Assembly (NCBI GenBank): GCA_021324935.1
Contig: JAJPIE010000049.1
Coordinates: forward strand, 1-64,000
Direction: 5' to 3'
Length of the DNA: 64,000 bases
Source: Acidobacteriota bacterium
GTDB taxonomy: Bacteria > Acidobacteriota > Terriglobia > Acidiferrales > UBA7541
Both the position numbers and the translations under genes were made by a program. Shown here one piece after another: positions 1 through 9,954 of this stretch. Position 1 is the first letter of the stretch. Each line of letters starts with the position of its first letter. A model generated the notes under the pieces. That model had not been told where the DNA came from and searched no databases. It worked only from the letters and a program-made list of their open reading frames with translations.

Positions 1-44
1 GCTAACAGCTAACAGCTAACAGCTAACAGCTAACAGCTAACAGC
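1..44. repeat. Heptanucleotide tandem repeat (GCTAACA)n, at least 6 copies, truncated by window edge
   Basis: Direct reading: gctaaca repeated six times from position 1 to 42, then gc. Confidence 0.95.
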
Positions 45-201
45 AACCACCCTACTGGAAATTTTCGAATCGACTGCACCGGCAGCGCAACTTGCCCTCG
101 CTCTGGGCGAGACGCAAGCGATTTCTTAGGGTGCTGGTTCCGCGTCGGCTTGCTTTAGAACCTTGCTCGTTGCTATCTGCGCGCCGCTCGCCCCTTTCCA
201 G

Positions 202-1206
202 TCACTCTCTTCTCAACGGCCGCTCCATGATCGCCCGGATCGCTTCGCGCGGCGGATTACCCAGATGCAAGATGCTATGTACCTGCTGGGTGATCGGGAG
301 CTCAATGTGGTTTTCGCGCGCCAGGGCCAGCAACGCCGCTGTCGTTCCCACGCCTTCGGCCACCATGGTCATTCCGGTCAGTATTTCCTCCAACGATCGC
401 CCCTGGCCCAGTTCGAATCCAACATGCCGATTGCGGCTCAGGCTGCCGTAGCAGGTCAGGATCAGGTCGCCCATGCCCGCCAACCCGCCCAACGTTTCCG
501 CTTTTCCTCCCAGCGCCACCGCCAGGCGCGTCATCTCCGCCAATCCGCGCGTGATCAGTGCTGCCTGCGAATTCGAACCAAGCCCCAATCCTTGGCACGT
601 TCCGGCCGCGATTGCCATTACGTTCTTCATCGCGCCGGCGAGCTCCACGCCCAGCACATCGTCATTGGTGTAGAGTCGGAATGTCGGTCCCGAAAACTCT
701 TCCTGCAAAAACGCGCCCAGCACGGCATCCTCCGATGCAATCACCACCGCCGTCGGCTGTCCAGCCGCCGCTTCCATTGCAAACGACGGCCCGGAAAGCA
801 CTGCCAGCCGGGGCACAAAGCGAGCATTGGTGACCTGCGCAATCACCTGGCTCATGCGAAAGTGCGTGGCCGGTTCCAGCCCTTTCGTTGCGCTGACGAT
901 CGTTGCCTCACGGGGAATATCGTGCAGCGCCTGCGCCAGCACTTCGCGCGTATGCGCGGCCGGCGCCACGCACACCACAATCTGAGCTTCATGCAAAACC
1001 TCGTCCAACTTCGCCGAAACTTGCACGCAGGGCGCGATTGGAATTCCCGCCAGGTATTTCTGATTTTCCCGGCGCACCTCGATGGCTTGTGCCAGTTCTG
1101 GGTTCCGCGCCCACAGGCGAATCTGGTGCCTCCGCCGGCTGTTCGAAAGCACCACGCTGAGCCCCGTGCCCCAGCTGCCCGCGCTGAGAATCGCAATGCG
1201 GCTCAT
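202..1206 (-). CDS. gpsA: Glycerol-3-phosphate dehydrogenase [NAD(P)+]
   Basis: N-terminal AILSAGSWGTGLS Rossmann motif, VSATKGLE, SGPSFA, GLGLGSNSQAALITRGLAEM; overlaps plsY. Confidence 0.95.
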   Translation of the reverse strand: MSRIAILSAGSWGTGLSVVLSNSRRRHQIRLWARNPELAQAIEVRRENQKYLAGIPIAPCVQVSAKLDEVLHEAQIVVCVAPAAHTREVLAQALHDIPREATIVSATKGLEPATHFRMSQVIAQVTNARFVPRLAVLSGPSFAMEAAAGQPTAVVIASEDAVLGAFLQEEFSGPTFRLYTNDDVLGVELAGAMKNVMAIAAGTCQGLGLGSNSQAALITRGLAEMTRLAVALGGKAETLGGLAGMGDLILTCYGSLSRNRHVGFELGQGRSLEEILTGMTMVAEGVGTTAALLALARENHIELPITQQVHSILHLGNPPREAIRAIMERPLRRE

Positions 1207-1844
1207 TCGGCGCCTCCCCTGGAATTGCCAAAGGAGAATTTGGGTTCGGTGCCGTCCGCCAGCCGCTGCAGGTTCGCGTCATGCTTCCAGATGACCAGCC
1301 CCGCCGCGAACAGCGTCCCGAAGGTCACCACCAGCGGGGGTGCATGGCCCGGCGCCCACAGGAAATAAACCAGCAAAGGCATCGCCGCGGCAGCGGAGAC
1401 CGACCCTAGCGAAACGTAGCGCCACAGCAGCACCACCAACAGGAAAAGCACCACGCCTCCCAACGCTGCCAGCGGTGCCAGCGCAAGGAACACGCCCAGC
1501 GCTGTTGCCACCCCCTTGCCCCCCTTAAATTTCAGCCACACCGGAAAACAATGCCCCAGCAGCGCGCCCGCGCCCGCCAGCATCATCGGTGCTGCCAGTT
1601 GCTGCGCAAATCGTCTGGCGAGCCACACGGCGATGGCGCCCTTCGCGGTATCCAGCAGCAACGTCAGAATGCCCGCCGCGGGGCCCACCACGCGCGCCAC
1701 ATTGGTTGCGCCGATGTTGCCGCTTCCGGTTTTGCGAATGTCGCTGCCGCCAAAAATCTTTGCCAACAGCAAGCCAAAAGGAATGGAGCCGAGCAGGTAC
1801 CCAAGCGCGAACAGCTCCAGATGGATCGGCGTGACAAAGGACAT
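1203..1844 (-). CDS. plsY: Glycerol-3-phosphate acyltransferase PlsY
   Basis: GYLLGSIPFGLL, KTGSGNIGATNVAR, GHCFPVWLKFKGGKGVAT motifs. Confidence 0.95.
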   Translation of the reverse strand: MSFVTPIHLELFALGYLLGSIPFGLLLAKIFGGSDIRKTGSGNIGATNVARVVGPAAGILTLLLDTAKGAIAVWLARRFAQQLAAPMMLAGAGALLGHCFPVWLKFKGGKGVATALGVFLALAPLAALGGVVLFLLVVLLWRYVSLGSVSAAAAMPLLVYFLWAPGHAPPLVVTFGTLFAAGLVIWKHDANLQRLADGTEPKFSFGNSRGGAE

Positions 1845-1850
1845 GCGGCG

Positions 1851-2411
1851 CTAGTCCTCCGAGGCGAAGCGGACCGTTTGCACCGTAGTGTACTCCGCCC
1901 CGGTACGTTTCAGGGTGCTTTCAATCAGGTGAAACTCGCCCGCGGTCACCGAGCCGAACGCCTGCTCGCTGCTAGCCCGGATGGCTTCGCGCAATCTGGG
2001 GGAGATCCCCGGAGGAGCAAATCTTGCCAAAGTCAGATGCGGCGTGAACGGCCGGTCCTCCAAGGGGAATCCCAGGCGGTGCGCAGCCTGATCCACATCC
2101 GCTGCAAGCGTTTTCAAATTGGGCGTGGCTTCCATCCCCGCCCAGACTACGCGTGGACGTTTCTCATTCGGGAAAAATCCGAGTCCGCGAAATTCCAATT
2201 GCACCGGTTCTGGCGAACGCACTGCTGCCAGAACGCCTTGCACCGCCGCCAATTTTTCCCGCGGGGTGTCTCCCAGGAATTTCAGCGTGACGTGCAGGTT
2301 TTCCGCCCGCACCCATTTCGCCTTTGGCGCGATGCCGCGGAGCTCTTCGATCAACAGGGCATAAGCTGTGCGAATTTCTTGTGGAATGTCGATCGCAATG
2401 AAAAGCCGCAC
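1851..2411 (-). CDS. thpR: RNA 2',3'-cyclic phosphodiesterase (2'-5' RNA ligase family)
   Basis: Two HxT motifs (HVTLKFLG, HLTLARF); likely GTG start at 2411 (VRLFIAIDIP). The longer ORF to 2657 overlaps cinA. Confidence 0.85.
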   Translation of the reverse strand: MRLFIAIDIPQEIRTAYALLIEELRGIAPKAKWVRAENLHVTLKFLGDTPREKLAAVQGVLAAVRSPEPVQLEFRGLGFFPNEKRPRVVWAGMEATPNLKTLAADVDQAAHRLGFPLEDRPFTPHLTLARFAPPGISPRLREAIRASSEQAFGSVTAGEFHLIESTLKRTGAEYTTVQTVRFASED

Positions 2412-2421
2412 GCTCGCCTTC

Positions 2422-3696
2422 TTAATCGCCTGAATTGACGCGCCGGGGCTGCGGCTTGCCGTCATAGAGATAATGCACGCGTACCATGTCCAGCGCGATC
2501 TGTGTGGCGTAGAAGCGGATTGCCTCCCGGTCCCCCGGAAGGTGCACAAGGCGTTCCCTCGTGCCGGTCGCCGAGGCGAGCGCAATATGGACTGTCCCAA
2601 CGGGTTTTTCCTCGCTGCCCCCGCCAGGCCCGGCAATCCCGGTGATGCCCACGCCAAACGTGCTGCCCAGGCTGCGGCGAACTCCCTCGGCCAGCGCCAC
2701 GGCCACTTCCGCGCTCACTGCGCCCTTCGCAGAGATCATTTCGGGAGGAACTTCGGCCCACGCGGTCTTCCGCTCGTTGCTGTAGCAGACCACGCCGCCC
2801 AGAAAATAGTTCGAGCTGCCGGGAATGCGCGTCAGCCGCTCCGCCAGCAAGCCGCCCGTGCAACTTTCAGCCGTTGCGATTGTGGCGCGGTTCGTGGCCA
2901 GGAGTTCCGCGACCACTTCCTCCAATGGCACTCCTGAGTGCGCGAAAATCCGGTCGCCCAGCGCCAGCTCGAAGCTGCGCACAATTTCGTCCAAAATCGT
3001 GCCCGCTTGCGTGGCGTCTTCGGTCCATGTGCGCAAATGAATCTGAATCTCGCCCGGCGCCGCAAGAATCGTGGTGTGGACATTCGCATAGCGCGTGTAG
3101 ATCGGCCGGATACGCTCTTCCACATGCGATTCTCCCAGGCCCGTGACGCGCAATTCACGATGAAACATCTTCACGCCGGAAACGCGTCGCTGCAGCCGCG
3201 GCAGCACTTGCTCCACGAACAAGGGCTTCAATTCCCGTGGCGGGCCCGGCAGTAGCGCTACCATGCGGTCCTTGTCTTCGATCCAGAGTCCAGGTGCCGT
3301 ACCGCGCGGATTTTCCAGCACCTCCGCGCCTTCCGGCACCATCGCCTGCCGCAAATTCACGGCTGGCATGTCTCGTTTGAGTCTGCGGAATCGCGCTTCA
3401 ATCGCGCGCACAACCGCTTCATCTCGCAGCAAGCGGCGTCCCAGAAGCTCCGCGACCGTTTCCCGCGTGAGGTCGTCTTCGGTCGGACCCAGGCCGCCGC
3501 TGGCAATCACCACCGGCACGCGGTTCAGCGCATCGCGAAACGCCTCCGCCAGCAGGTCGCGTTCGTCTCCGACCACGGTTTTTCGAAGGACCTCAATGCC
3601 GAGCTTGTTCAGCTCTTCGGTGAGAAACAGCGAATTGGTGTCCAGCCGGTCCGGCGTCAGGAGCTCCGAGCCAACGGCAATTATCTCCGCTTTCAT
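2422..3696 (-). CDS. cinA: CinA family protein (nicotinamide-nucleotide amidohydrolase)
   Basis: MKAEIIAVGSELL, SGGLGPTEDD, TAESCTGGLLAERLT, GVGITGIAGPGGG motifs. Confidence 0.93.
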   Translation of the reverse strand: MKAEIIAVGSELLTPDRLDTNSLFLTEELNKLGIEVLRKTVVGDERDLLAEAFRDALNRVPVVIASGGLGPTEDDLTRETVAELLGRRLLRDEAVVRAIEARFRRLKRDMPAVNLRQAMVPEGAEVLENPRGTAPGLWIEDKDRMVALLPGPPRELKPLFVEQVLPRLQRRVSGVKMFHRELRVTGLGESHVEERIRPIYTRYANVHTTILAAPGEIQIHLRTWTEDATQAGTILDEIVRSFELALGDRIFAHSGVPLEEVVAELLATNRATIATAESCTGGLLAERLTRIPGSSNYFLGGVVCYSNERKTAWAEVPPEMISAKGAVSAEVAVALAEGVRRSLGSTFGVGITGIAGPGGGSEEKPVGTVHIALASATGTRERLVHLPGDREAIRFYATQIALDMVRVHYLYDGKPQPRRVNSGD

Positions 3697-3909
3697 GCGA
3701 AATATTGTAGCTCAGCCCCGGCCGAGCAGTTGTGGTGACACAGGCTTCAGCCGGCGCAGCCGATCCGCTGGTGCGGCGCGCTCCGATTCACGGTTCTCGG
3801 AGTACAGCAGCCTGGCTGCCGCTGTTGCGATTTAATCGCTACGGTGCGTTTCATATTGGAAAGCTATTATTGCGTGGCAAAAGGGTAGGCAAATTTCCGC
3901 ATTCCAAAA

Positions 3910-4959
3910 CTATCCGAGCAGAGACAAACCGCGCACGTTCCAATCAATCGTGAACAGGGAACTGTTGGCCGCCAGAATCCCGCGCCCGCCGGGCATCAGC
4001 GCCAGGCCCACCAGCGCCGGCCCGCTCAAAACATGCTCGGCGTGGCCCTGCGGCGAAATACGCACAATCCCGCGTCGCCCGCCCAGCGAAGCGACCACGT
4101 GCAGGTTCCCCGCCTGGTCGAACGCCAGCCCTTGCGGCCGCCCCATGCCGCGATAAAACACGTGCACTTCGCCATTCTGCGTGATGCGGTAGACGCGGTC
4201 GTAACTCGAAGTCGTCGGCCCGCTCACGTACAGCTCGCCGCTCGGATGAAACGCCAGGTGATATGCCGCCACGGAAGGTTCCAATGTCGCAAACACAAAA
4301 ATCTCGCGGTCCGGGCTGATTTTGAAAATCGTGCCGCTTCGGTCGCCGACAAACAGGTTCCCGTGTGCATCGAACGCCAATCCCGTCGCAATGCCCATGC
4401 CTTCAATCCACTGCTCGCTGCGGCCATCGGGGGAAACCCGATGAATCGTTCCATCATGCCGGCAGGAAACAAACAGATCGCCGCTTGGCCCCAGCGCCAG
4501 GCCCGTCGGATTCACCAACGATGTCACAAACGGCTTCACCGCGTAACTTGGCGTGATTTTGTAGAGCGAAACCGGCACGCGCTGCCCGCGCGGCCCGCTG
4601 AAGGTCACATATATATTTCCTTCGGAGTCCACCACTGGATTGGATACCGGGTGCAGGTTGTCCGCGATCTGGTATCCCAGCGCAACCGGAAACGGCTGGC
4701 TCTCCTTCTGCGCGCTGACGATCTGGATGGTGTTGCCGCTGGCCTCTTCCGGCACGCGCGCAATCAGCCGGTTGCTGCTGGCCAGGGCCAACGGGGCTTC
4801 GGCCTCGCCAAAACGCACTAGTGGACGTCCGCCGTGCCGCGAGGTAAACCCGCTGCCAAAGATCGCAATCTCCCCGCCGGGAATCGCCGCGGTGGGCGCA
4901 ATCCGGTCAATCTGGGGGATGCCGTTCTTTTCCGTGGTTGAACCAAACCCGAATTTCAT
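3910..4959 (-). CDS. IPT/TIG domain plus NHL/SMP-30-like beta-propeller protein
   Basis: N-terminal IPGGEIAIFGSGF TIG-like segment, then repeated GLAFDAxGNLFVGD / GLALGPSGDLFVS blades. Confidence 0.75.
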   Translation of the reverse strand: MKFGFGSTTEKNGIPQIDRIAPTAAIPGGEIAIFGSGFTSRHGGRPLVRFGEAEAPLALASSNRLIARVPEEASGNTIQIVSAQKESQPFPVALGYQIADNLHPVSNPVVDSEGNIYVTFSGPRGQRVPVSLYKITPSYAVKPFVTSLVNPTGLALGPSGDLFVSCRHDGTIHRVSPDGRSEQWIEGMGIATGLAFDAHGNLFVGDRSGTIFKISPDREIFVFATLEPSVAAYHLAFHPSGELYVSGPTTSSYDRVYRITQNGEVHVFYRGMGRPQGLAFDQAGNLHVVASLGGRRGIVRISPQGHAEHVLSGPALVGLALMPGGRGILAANSSLFTIDWNVRGLSLLG

Positions 4960-4975
4960 CGTTCCCGGCCGTAAA

Positions 4976-5641
4976 TCACAACCAGTGAAAGTGTAACGCG
5001 AGACGCAGGCAAATGGCAGCGTACACCCCAGCCATCCAGTCGTCGGCCATAATGCCCCAGCCGCCCGGCAGTTTCTCCAGGCGCCGGCAGGGAAACGGCT
5101 TGGTGATGTCGAAGATGCGAAACAGCAGGAAGGCCGAGAGCAGGAATTTCCAGTTCAGGATGCTCATGCCACTGAAAAGCGCGAAGACAACCGCATCTTG
5201 CGAGTGCAGCAACGTCAAGGGGGACGCAGGGGCCAAGCCCAAAATAATCGCCAGGTGCACGCCGGAGACTTCGTCAATCACCACGTACTGCGGATCCTTG
5301 ATTCCCGCGAATTCCGCGACTCTCCTGCTTGAGGTCACGCCACAATACGCCAGCAAGAACCACACGGCAATTGTGGGAACCAACAAAAGAATCATCCCGC
5401 CGGTCCCAATTGCCAATTCGCCGTTATTCCCAATTCTCACCCGCAAGTTCGGACCCAGAAGAAGGAACCAGGTCAGTGGCTGCGACACGACCGCCACAAT
5501 CAATCCAAAGGCACTACCCCAGGTGCCCGGGCCGGGCTTCATATACCCTGTTCCCAATGCCGTGGCGAGCACATAAGCGAGGCGTGGTTTTTTCGCTGGA
5601 GCTTCGGGTGATACGCCAGCAATTTCAGTGGCTGGTTTCAT
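4976..5641 (-). CDS. pgpA: Phosphatidylglycerophosphatase A
   Basis: ATALGTGYMKPGPGTWGSAFGL and DPQYVVIDEVSGVHLA motifs; start set at MKPATE, overlapping yacG. Confidence 0.9.
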   Translation of the reverse strand: MKPATEIAGVSPEAPAKKPRLAYVLATALGTGYMKPGPGTWGSAFGLIVAVVSQPLTWFLLLGPNLRVRIGNNGELAIGTGGMILLLVPTIAVWFLLAYCGVTSSRRVAEFAGIKDPQYVVIDEVSGVHLAIILGLAPASPLTLLHSQDAVVFALFSGMSILNWKFLLSAFLLFRIFDITKPFPCRRLEKLPGGWGIMADDWMAGVYAAICLRLALHFHWL

Positions 5642-5843
5642 GATTCTTGCGCGAGCTTTCTCGCAGTGCCCGGCGATCCGCTTCGGGGATCTCTTCTTCG
5701 TCGAAGATCGGATCGGAGACGACGTATTTCTCCGCCGACCACGCACCCAGGTCTAGCGTGCGGCAGCGTTCCGAGCAGAAGGGGAAGTCCGCGTCCTTAC
5801 TGGAATCGGTGGGTTTCATGCAGATGGGGCATTCGTATTTCAT
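5625..5843 (-). CDS. yacG: YacG family zinc-binding DNA gyrase inhibitor
   Basis: CPICMKP...FPFCSERCRTLDLGAW, the typical YacG Cys4 pattern. Confidence 0.85.
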   Translation of the reverse strand: MKYECPICMKPTDSSKDADFPFCSERCRTLDLGAWSAEKYVVSDPIFDEEEIPEADRRALRESSRKNHETSH

Positions 5844-5892
5844 GGCGAACTGTAGTTGTACCACCACTCGTCCGGGAAATGTAGGGGCTTAC

Positions 5893-5965
5893 GTGGCACA
5901 GGCTTCAGCCTGTGCAGCCGATCCGCAGTGTCGATACCCTGCACAGGCAAGAGTGCCTGTGCCAC
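5893..5965. repeat. REP/BIME-like palindromic element, 11-bp terminal inverted repeats
   Basis: GTGGCACAGGC (5893-5903) and GCCTGTGCCAC (5955-5965) flank CACAGGCTTCAGCCTGTG and GCACAGGCAAGAGTGCCTGTGC; related copies elsewhere in window. Confidence 0.85.
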
Positions 5966-5973
5966 CCGAGTTC

Positions 5974-7413
5974 CTACCCAATAACTCGCAGCGCTGCACC
6001 GGTTGAAATTCGCGTCAACCCTTCTCCGGATGCGGCTGTACCCACCGCCGTTGTCTGCCGAAGCGCGGGACGCGCCTCGATCGCTGCCACGCGTCCAATC
6101 AAGTCGTAAGCGTCCGTCTTCGTAATCTCCACCCGCACAACGTCGCCCGCTGACGCAATCTCTCCGCTCGGCAGCTCGATGTCCGTCAGGTACAGCTTCC
6201 CGTCGATATCCGGCGCCATCGTTTCCAGGCGCGCTTCCCACACCAGCGGGTTGTCCTTCGAAGGTCCTTCCACCAGCGCTGTCTTCGTCCGGCCCTTCAG
6301 CGTGCGCAATCGTTCGCGGGAAATTTTCTTTTGCAGCGCCATCAGACGGTTGCGGCGGTCCGCGATCGTGTCCGCACCCACTTTCGCGTTCAGGCCGAAA
6401 CTTTCGGCGTTATCCACGTCGGAATATTCGAACACGCCCATCCAATCGAGTTTAGCCTCGGCTACAAAATCGTAAAGTTCCCGGAAGTCCGCTTCGGTCT
6501 CCCCGGGGAAGCCCACGATAAAGCTCGTGCGCAGCGCGACGCCGGGAATGGTCGCGCGCATGCGCTCCAGCAATTTCAAAAACGCTTCGCCGTGCGAGCC
6601 GCGCTTCATGCGCCCCAGCACGTCGCGACTCGCATGCTGCAGCGGCATATCAATGTACTTCGCCAGCCGCTGGTGCGCCGCCAGAGTATCCAGCAATTTC
6701 TGCGTTACGCGATTTGGATAGGCGTAAAGAAACCGCACCCACAGCAGGTCTTCCACCTGCGCCAGCCGCTCCAGCAGTTGTGCCAGTCCATCGCGCAAGC
6801 CCAAATCCTCGCCATACGAGGTTGTGTCTTGCCCGATCAACGTCACTTCGCGCGTGCCAGCCGCGGCTAGGTTCTCTGCCTCGCGCACAACCGACTCAAA
6901 CCGCCGGCTGCGGAACGCGCCACGCAATTCCGGGATGATGCAAAACGTGCAGGGATGATCGCAGCCTTCGGCGATCTTGATGTACGCCTGGTGCTTCGGC
7001 GTAGTCACCACGCGTGGAGTCAAATCGTGATAGAGAAACACGGGTGGCTGCGCGGGGAGGATTTTCAAATCGCCTTCCACGGCCTCGAGGATGCGTTCCA
7101 CTTCGCCAGTGCCAACCACTGCGTCCACTTCTGGAATCTGCTCCAGAATCTGGTCGCGATACCGCTCCACCAGGCAGCCTGCCACGATCAGTTTTTTCGC
7201 GGCGCCGAACTTTTTGTGTTCGGCCATCTCCAGAATCGCGTCCACGGACTCTTTCTGCGCCGGCTCAATGAAGCTGCACGTATTTACTACCAGGATTTCC
7301 GCATCGCCCGCGCGCGGGGTGAGTTCATAGCCTTCGCGCGCAAGAATACCCATCATCACCTCGCTATCCACGAGGTTCTTCGGGCATCCCAGGGAAACAA
7401 ATCCAACCTTGCG
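5974..7413 (-). CDS. rimO: Ribosomal protein S12 methylthiotransferase
   Basis: MRKVGFVSLGCPKNLVDSE, VNTCSFIEPAQKES, CDHPCTFCIIP radical SAM CxxxCxxC. Confidence 0.95.
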   Translation of the reverse strand, partial: RKVGFVSLGCPKNLVDSEVMMGILAREGYELTPRAGDAEILVVNTCSFIEPAQKESVDAILEMAEHKKFGAAKKLIVAGCLVERYRDQILEQIPEVDAVVGTGEVERILEAVEGDLKILPAQPPVFLYHDLTPRVVTTPKHQAYIKIAEGCDHPCTFCIIPELRGAFRSRRFESVVREAENLAAAGTREVTLIGQDTTSYGEDLGLRDGLAQLLERLAQVEDLLWVRFLYAYPNRVTQKLLDTLAAHQRLAKYIDMPLQHASRDVLGRMKRGSHGEAFLKLLERMRATIPGVALRTSFIVGFPGETEADFRELYDFVAEAKLDWMGVFEYSDVDNAESFGLNAKVGADTIADRRNRLMALQKKISRERLRTLKGRTKTALVEGPSKDNPLVWEARLETMAPDIDGKLYLTDIELPSGEIASAGDVVRVEITKTDAYDLIGRVAAIEARPALRQTTAVGTAASGEGLTRISTGAALRVIG

Positions 7414-7608
7414 CATACGGTTTATCCGGCGCCTCAACGCCAATTTCTAAATTTTAGCATGGCAGGAAATTCCCTGTTACGACGTCCGGGACCTGATGGA
7501 GGTGCAGGGTGCGCCAAAGGTGCGAAAGGAATCAGCCCAGCGCAGAGGAGATAGGAAATCGGCCAGCCAGGAAGAAAGCGCCGGAAGCATGGCACAACTC
7601 AAGCGGCC

Positions 7609-9855
7609 TCATTTCGCTCGCACTGCGGCGCGAATCTCTTCCAGCAGGGTCCGTAGCCGCGTTGCATCGCACGCCGCACCTCCGAAACGCGCCTGCCCGT
7701 AAAGTTCCGTAAACTTACCCACCGCCGCACCCAGTCCGGGTTGCGGCGCGAATGTCGCCGCAAATTCCCCTGGTGTCTGCGTTTCCTTGCGCGCGAATCC
7801 GCGCCGCTCCAGCACGCGCAGCATCTCCGCATAGAGCCGCGAAGCAAGCTGCGGGTTGTCCCGTTTCTCCGCCGGCTGCCGCATCTGCAACGATAAGCCA
7901 AGCCATCGGAAAAATGACCGGAGCCAGTCCATCCGCAGGCCCACCAGCAGCAAAACCAGCGCCACCGGAAACAACGCGCGCAGGTACGCGTGCGAAATTT
8001 GCCACGAAATAAGCGATTGCATGCCGCGATCCTGCTGACGCCGGAACCATTGTTTGATCGCCGCCGTGTAATCGGTCGTATTCTGCCGAACGCCTCTCGC
8101 CAGCAGCGACTGGTGCGCCCAGTCGTAGTTCACCACCCACTCGTTCCAGTTCAACTGCATCCAATCCAAGTAAAGATTCAGCCTGCCGAACAAACCGCTC
8201 GCCACCTCGGCCGTGGCCGGCGTGGGATCAAACGTGATCCATCCCGTTCCCGGAAAATACGCCTCCACCCAACTGTGCGCGTCGCTGGCGCGCACGATGT
8301 AATCGCCGGCCACGTCGTTGTACTCCCCTGGCAGGAAACCGTTCACTTCCCGCGAAGGAATGTCCAGCGTGCGCAGCATTACGGCCATCGCCGAAGCGAA
8401 ATACTCGCAATGTCCCGCTTTCGTGACGAACAGGAATTGCGCCAGCGGGTCGGCACCGGGCTTGCCCACCAGATTCAGCGTGTAGGCGAAATTCCGGCGC
8501 AGGTAACTCTCTATCACGATCGCTTTGTCGAAGGGATTGTTCGCGGTGGCGGTGATGTTTCGCGCCAGTTCCGGAATTCGCGCGTCCAGATGTTCCGGCA
8601 ATTGCAGATAGGTTTCCTGGATGTCCGCCGGATAATCCGTGCCCGCGGTGCGCGCCTTCGCCGGCCGTGCTGCGGGGAGCAGCGAAATTCCCTCATAGCG
8701 GATTTGCGCAAAATTGTGCGCGGGATTCGAAATCGATCCGGTCGCGTCCACGCCCAGCGCGCCGAAACGCGGTTCGCCGGTATACCGGCTGGGGTCGCTC
8801 GAAAAATTGCCGCGGAGTTCCATCACTTGCATCGGTGCGAAAATGGCGTCGCTGGCGATCGGCTGCAGCAGCACCGTGAAATGGAGCTGCCCCACGATCG
8901 GCGCCTGCATTGCGAACGGCGAATCCAGCAGCACCCAGCCGCCTTGTCCCGCCGGATGCAAATCGCGCGACTTGTCTTTGGTGTACCATCTCCGTCCGTC
9001 AAACATGGTCAGCGCAATTCCTCGCCACCGCAGCAAAGGATAGTCCACCGGATGCCCGGTTTGCACGCGCATCACTACCGTACTGTCTTTCTGGATTTCG
9101 CCGATCTGTCCCAGTTCGACGCTGTCCGTGAACCCGGTCATCAGTGAGGGTTGAAAAGCCGTTCGCGAGAAAAAACCGGCATTCACCCGAGGGAAGAAAA
9201 AGAAAATCAAAGAACCGAAGAGAATCGCGCCAAACGCCACGCTCACCGCCGCCAGGGAAATCGCCCGGTAAAAGCGGCGTTCCCGCGCAGCCTCCCCATG
9301 CAACGGCGGATACACCGCACCGAATGCGCTTCGCCGGATTTCGAGCCCCAGAAACGTGGCCACGGCAAACACCAGAAACGCCACGAACAGGAAGAAAAAG
9401 TTCGTATCGATGGTAAAGACCGCCGCTGCCAGCACCGAGGCGAACGCAAGCATTGCCAGGAAGATCGCGTCGCGGTCCGTGGACGCGCTATAAAGCCGCA
9501 GGATAGTCACGATCACCAGGAAATGCACGGCCCCGAGCAGCGCCGAGTACAGTGCGATGTTCACGCTTGCCGGCACCAGGTAGCGCGATACAAACAGCGC
9601 ATCCAACGGAAACACGAACAGAAACGCCAGCACCCAGCGTGTCGCCGTGGCCTGCCGGAGTTCCGGGCCATGCCCCTGCCACCAACGGAACCCTTTGTAC
9701 AGAACCCCAACTGGCGCCAATATTGTGGTGAGAAGATCGAGCTTCCCGGTGCTGACCAGCGTCAGCACCGCGGTGAACACAAGGAAAAACAAGGACGCGC
9801 GGAAAAATGGACCCGCGGGAAGATCCTGAACCGGCGTTGAAGTGGAGCTGGCCAT
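7609..9855 (-). CDS. TgpA-like transglutaminase-domain membrane protein (DUF3488 plus transglutaminase core)
   Basis: Multiple N-terminal TM segments; KAGHCEYFASAMAVMLR, SDAHSWVEAYFPGTGWITFDPTP transglutaminase motifs. Confidence 0.9.
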   Translation of the reverse strand: MASSTSTPVQDLPAGPFFRASLFFLVFTAVLTLVSTGKLDLLTTILAPVGVLYKGFRWWQGHGPELRQATATRWVLAFLFVFPLDALFVSRYLVPASVNIALYSALLGAVHFLVIVTILRLYSASTDRDAIFLAMLAFASVLAAAVFTIDTNFFFLFVAFLVFAVATFLGLEIRRSAFGAVYPPLHGEAARERRFYRAISLAAVSVAFGAILFGSLIFFFFPRVNAGFFSRTAFQPSLMTGFTDSVELGQIGEIQKDSTVVMRVQTGHPVDYPLLRWRGIALTMFDGRRWYTKDKSRDLHPAGQGGWVLLDSPFAMQAPIVGQLHFTVLLQPIASDAIFAPMQVMELRGNFSSDPSRYTGEPRFGALGVDATGSISNPAHNFAQIRYEGISLLPAARPAKARTAGTDYPADIQETYLQLPEHLDARIPELARNITATANNPFDKAIVIESYLRRNFAYTLNLVGKPGADPLAQFLFVTKAGHCEYFASAMAVMLRTLDIPSREVNGFLPGEYNDVAGDYIVRASDAHSWVEAYFPGTGWITFDPTPATAEVASGLFGRLNLYLDWMQLNWNEWVVNYDWAHQSLLARGVRQNTTDYTAAIKQWFRRQQDRGMQSLISWQISHAYLRALFPVALVLLLVGLRMDWLRSFFRWLGLSLQMRQPAEKRDNPQLASRLYAEMLRVLERRGFARKETQTPGEFAATFAPQPGLGAAVGKFTELYGQARFGGAACDATRLRTLLEEIRAAVRAK

Positions 9856-9954
9856 CGTTGGAATTCCTAGAATAGCATCGGCCCGCCCGCCCCAATTCCC
9901 GCCCGCGCGTATCAATAAAGGCCGGGGAGGGGCGCAATCTTGCCCTGGCAACGC

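Noticed and set aside
1-44. CRISPR array
   Set aside because: 7-bp direct tandem repeat with no spacers; no cas genes in window.
163-1368. Long plus-strand ORF (401 aa) opposite gpsA
   Set aside because: Antisense shadow of a recognised gene; Arg/His-rich composition with no recognisable motif.
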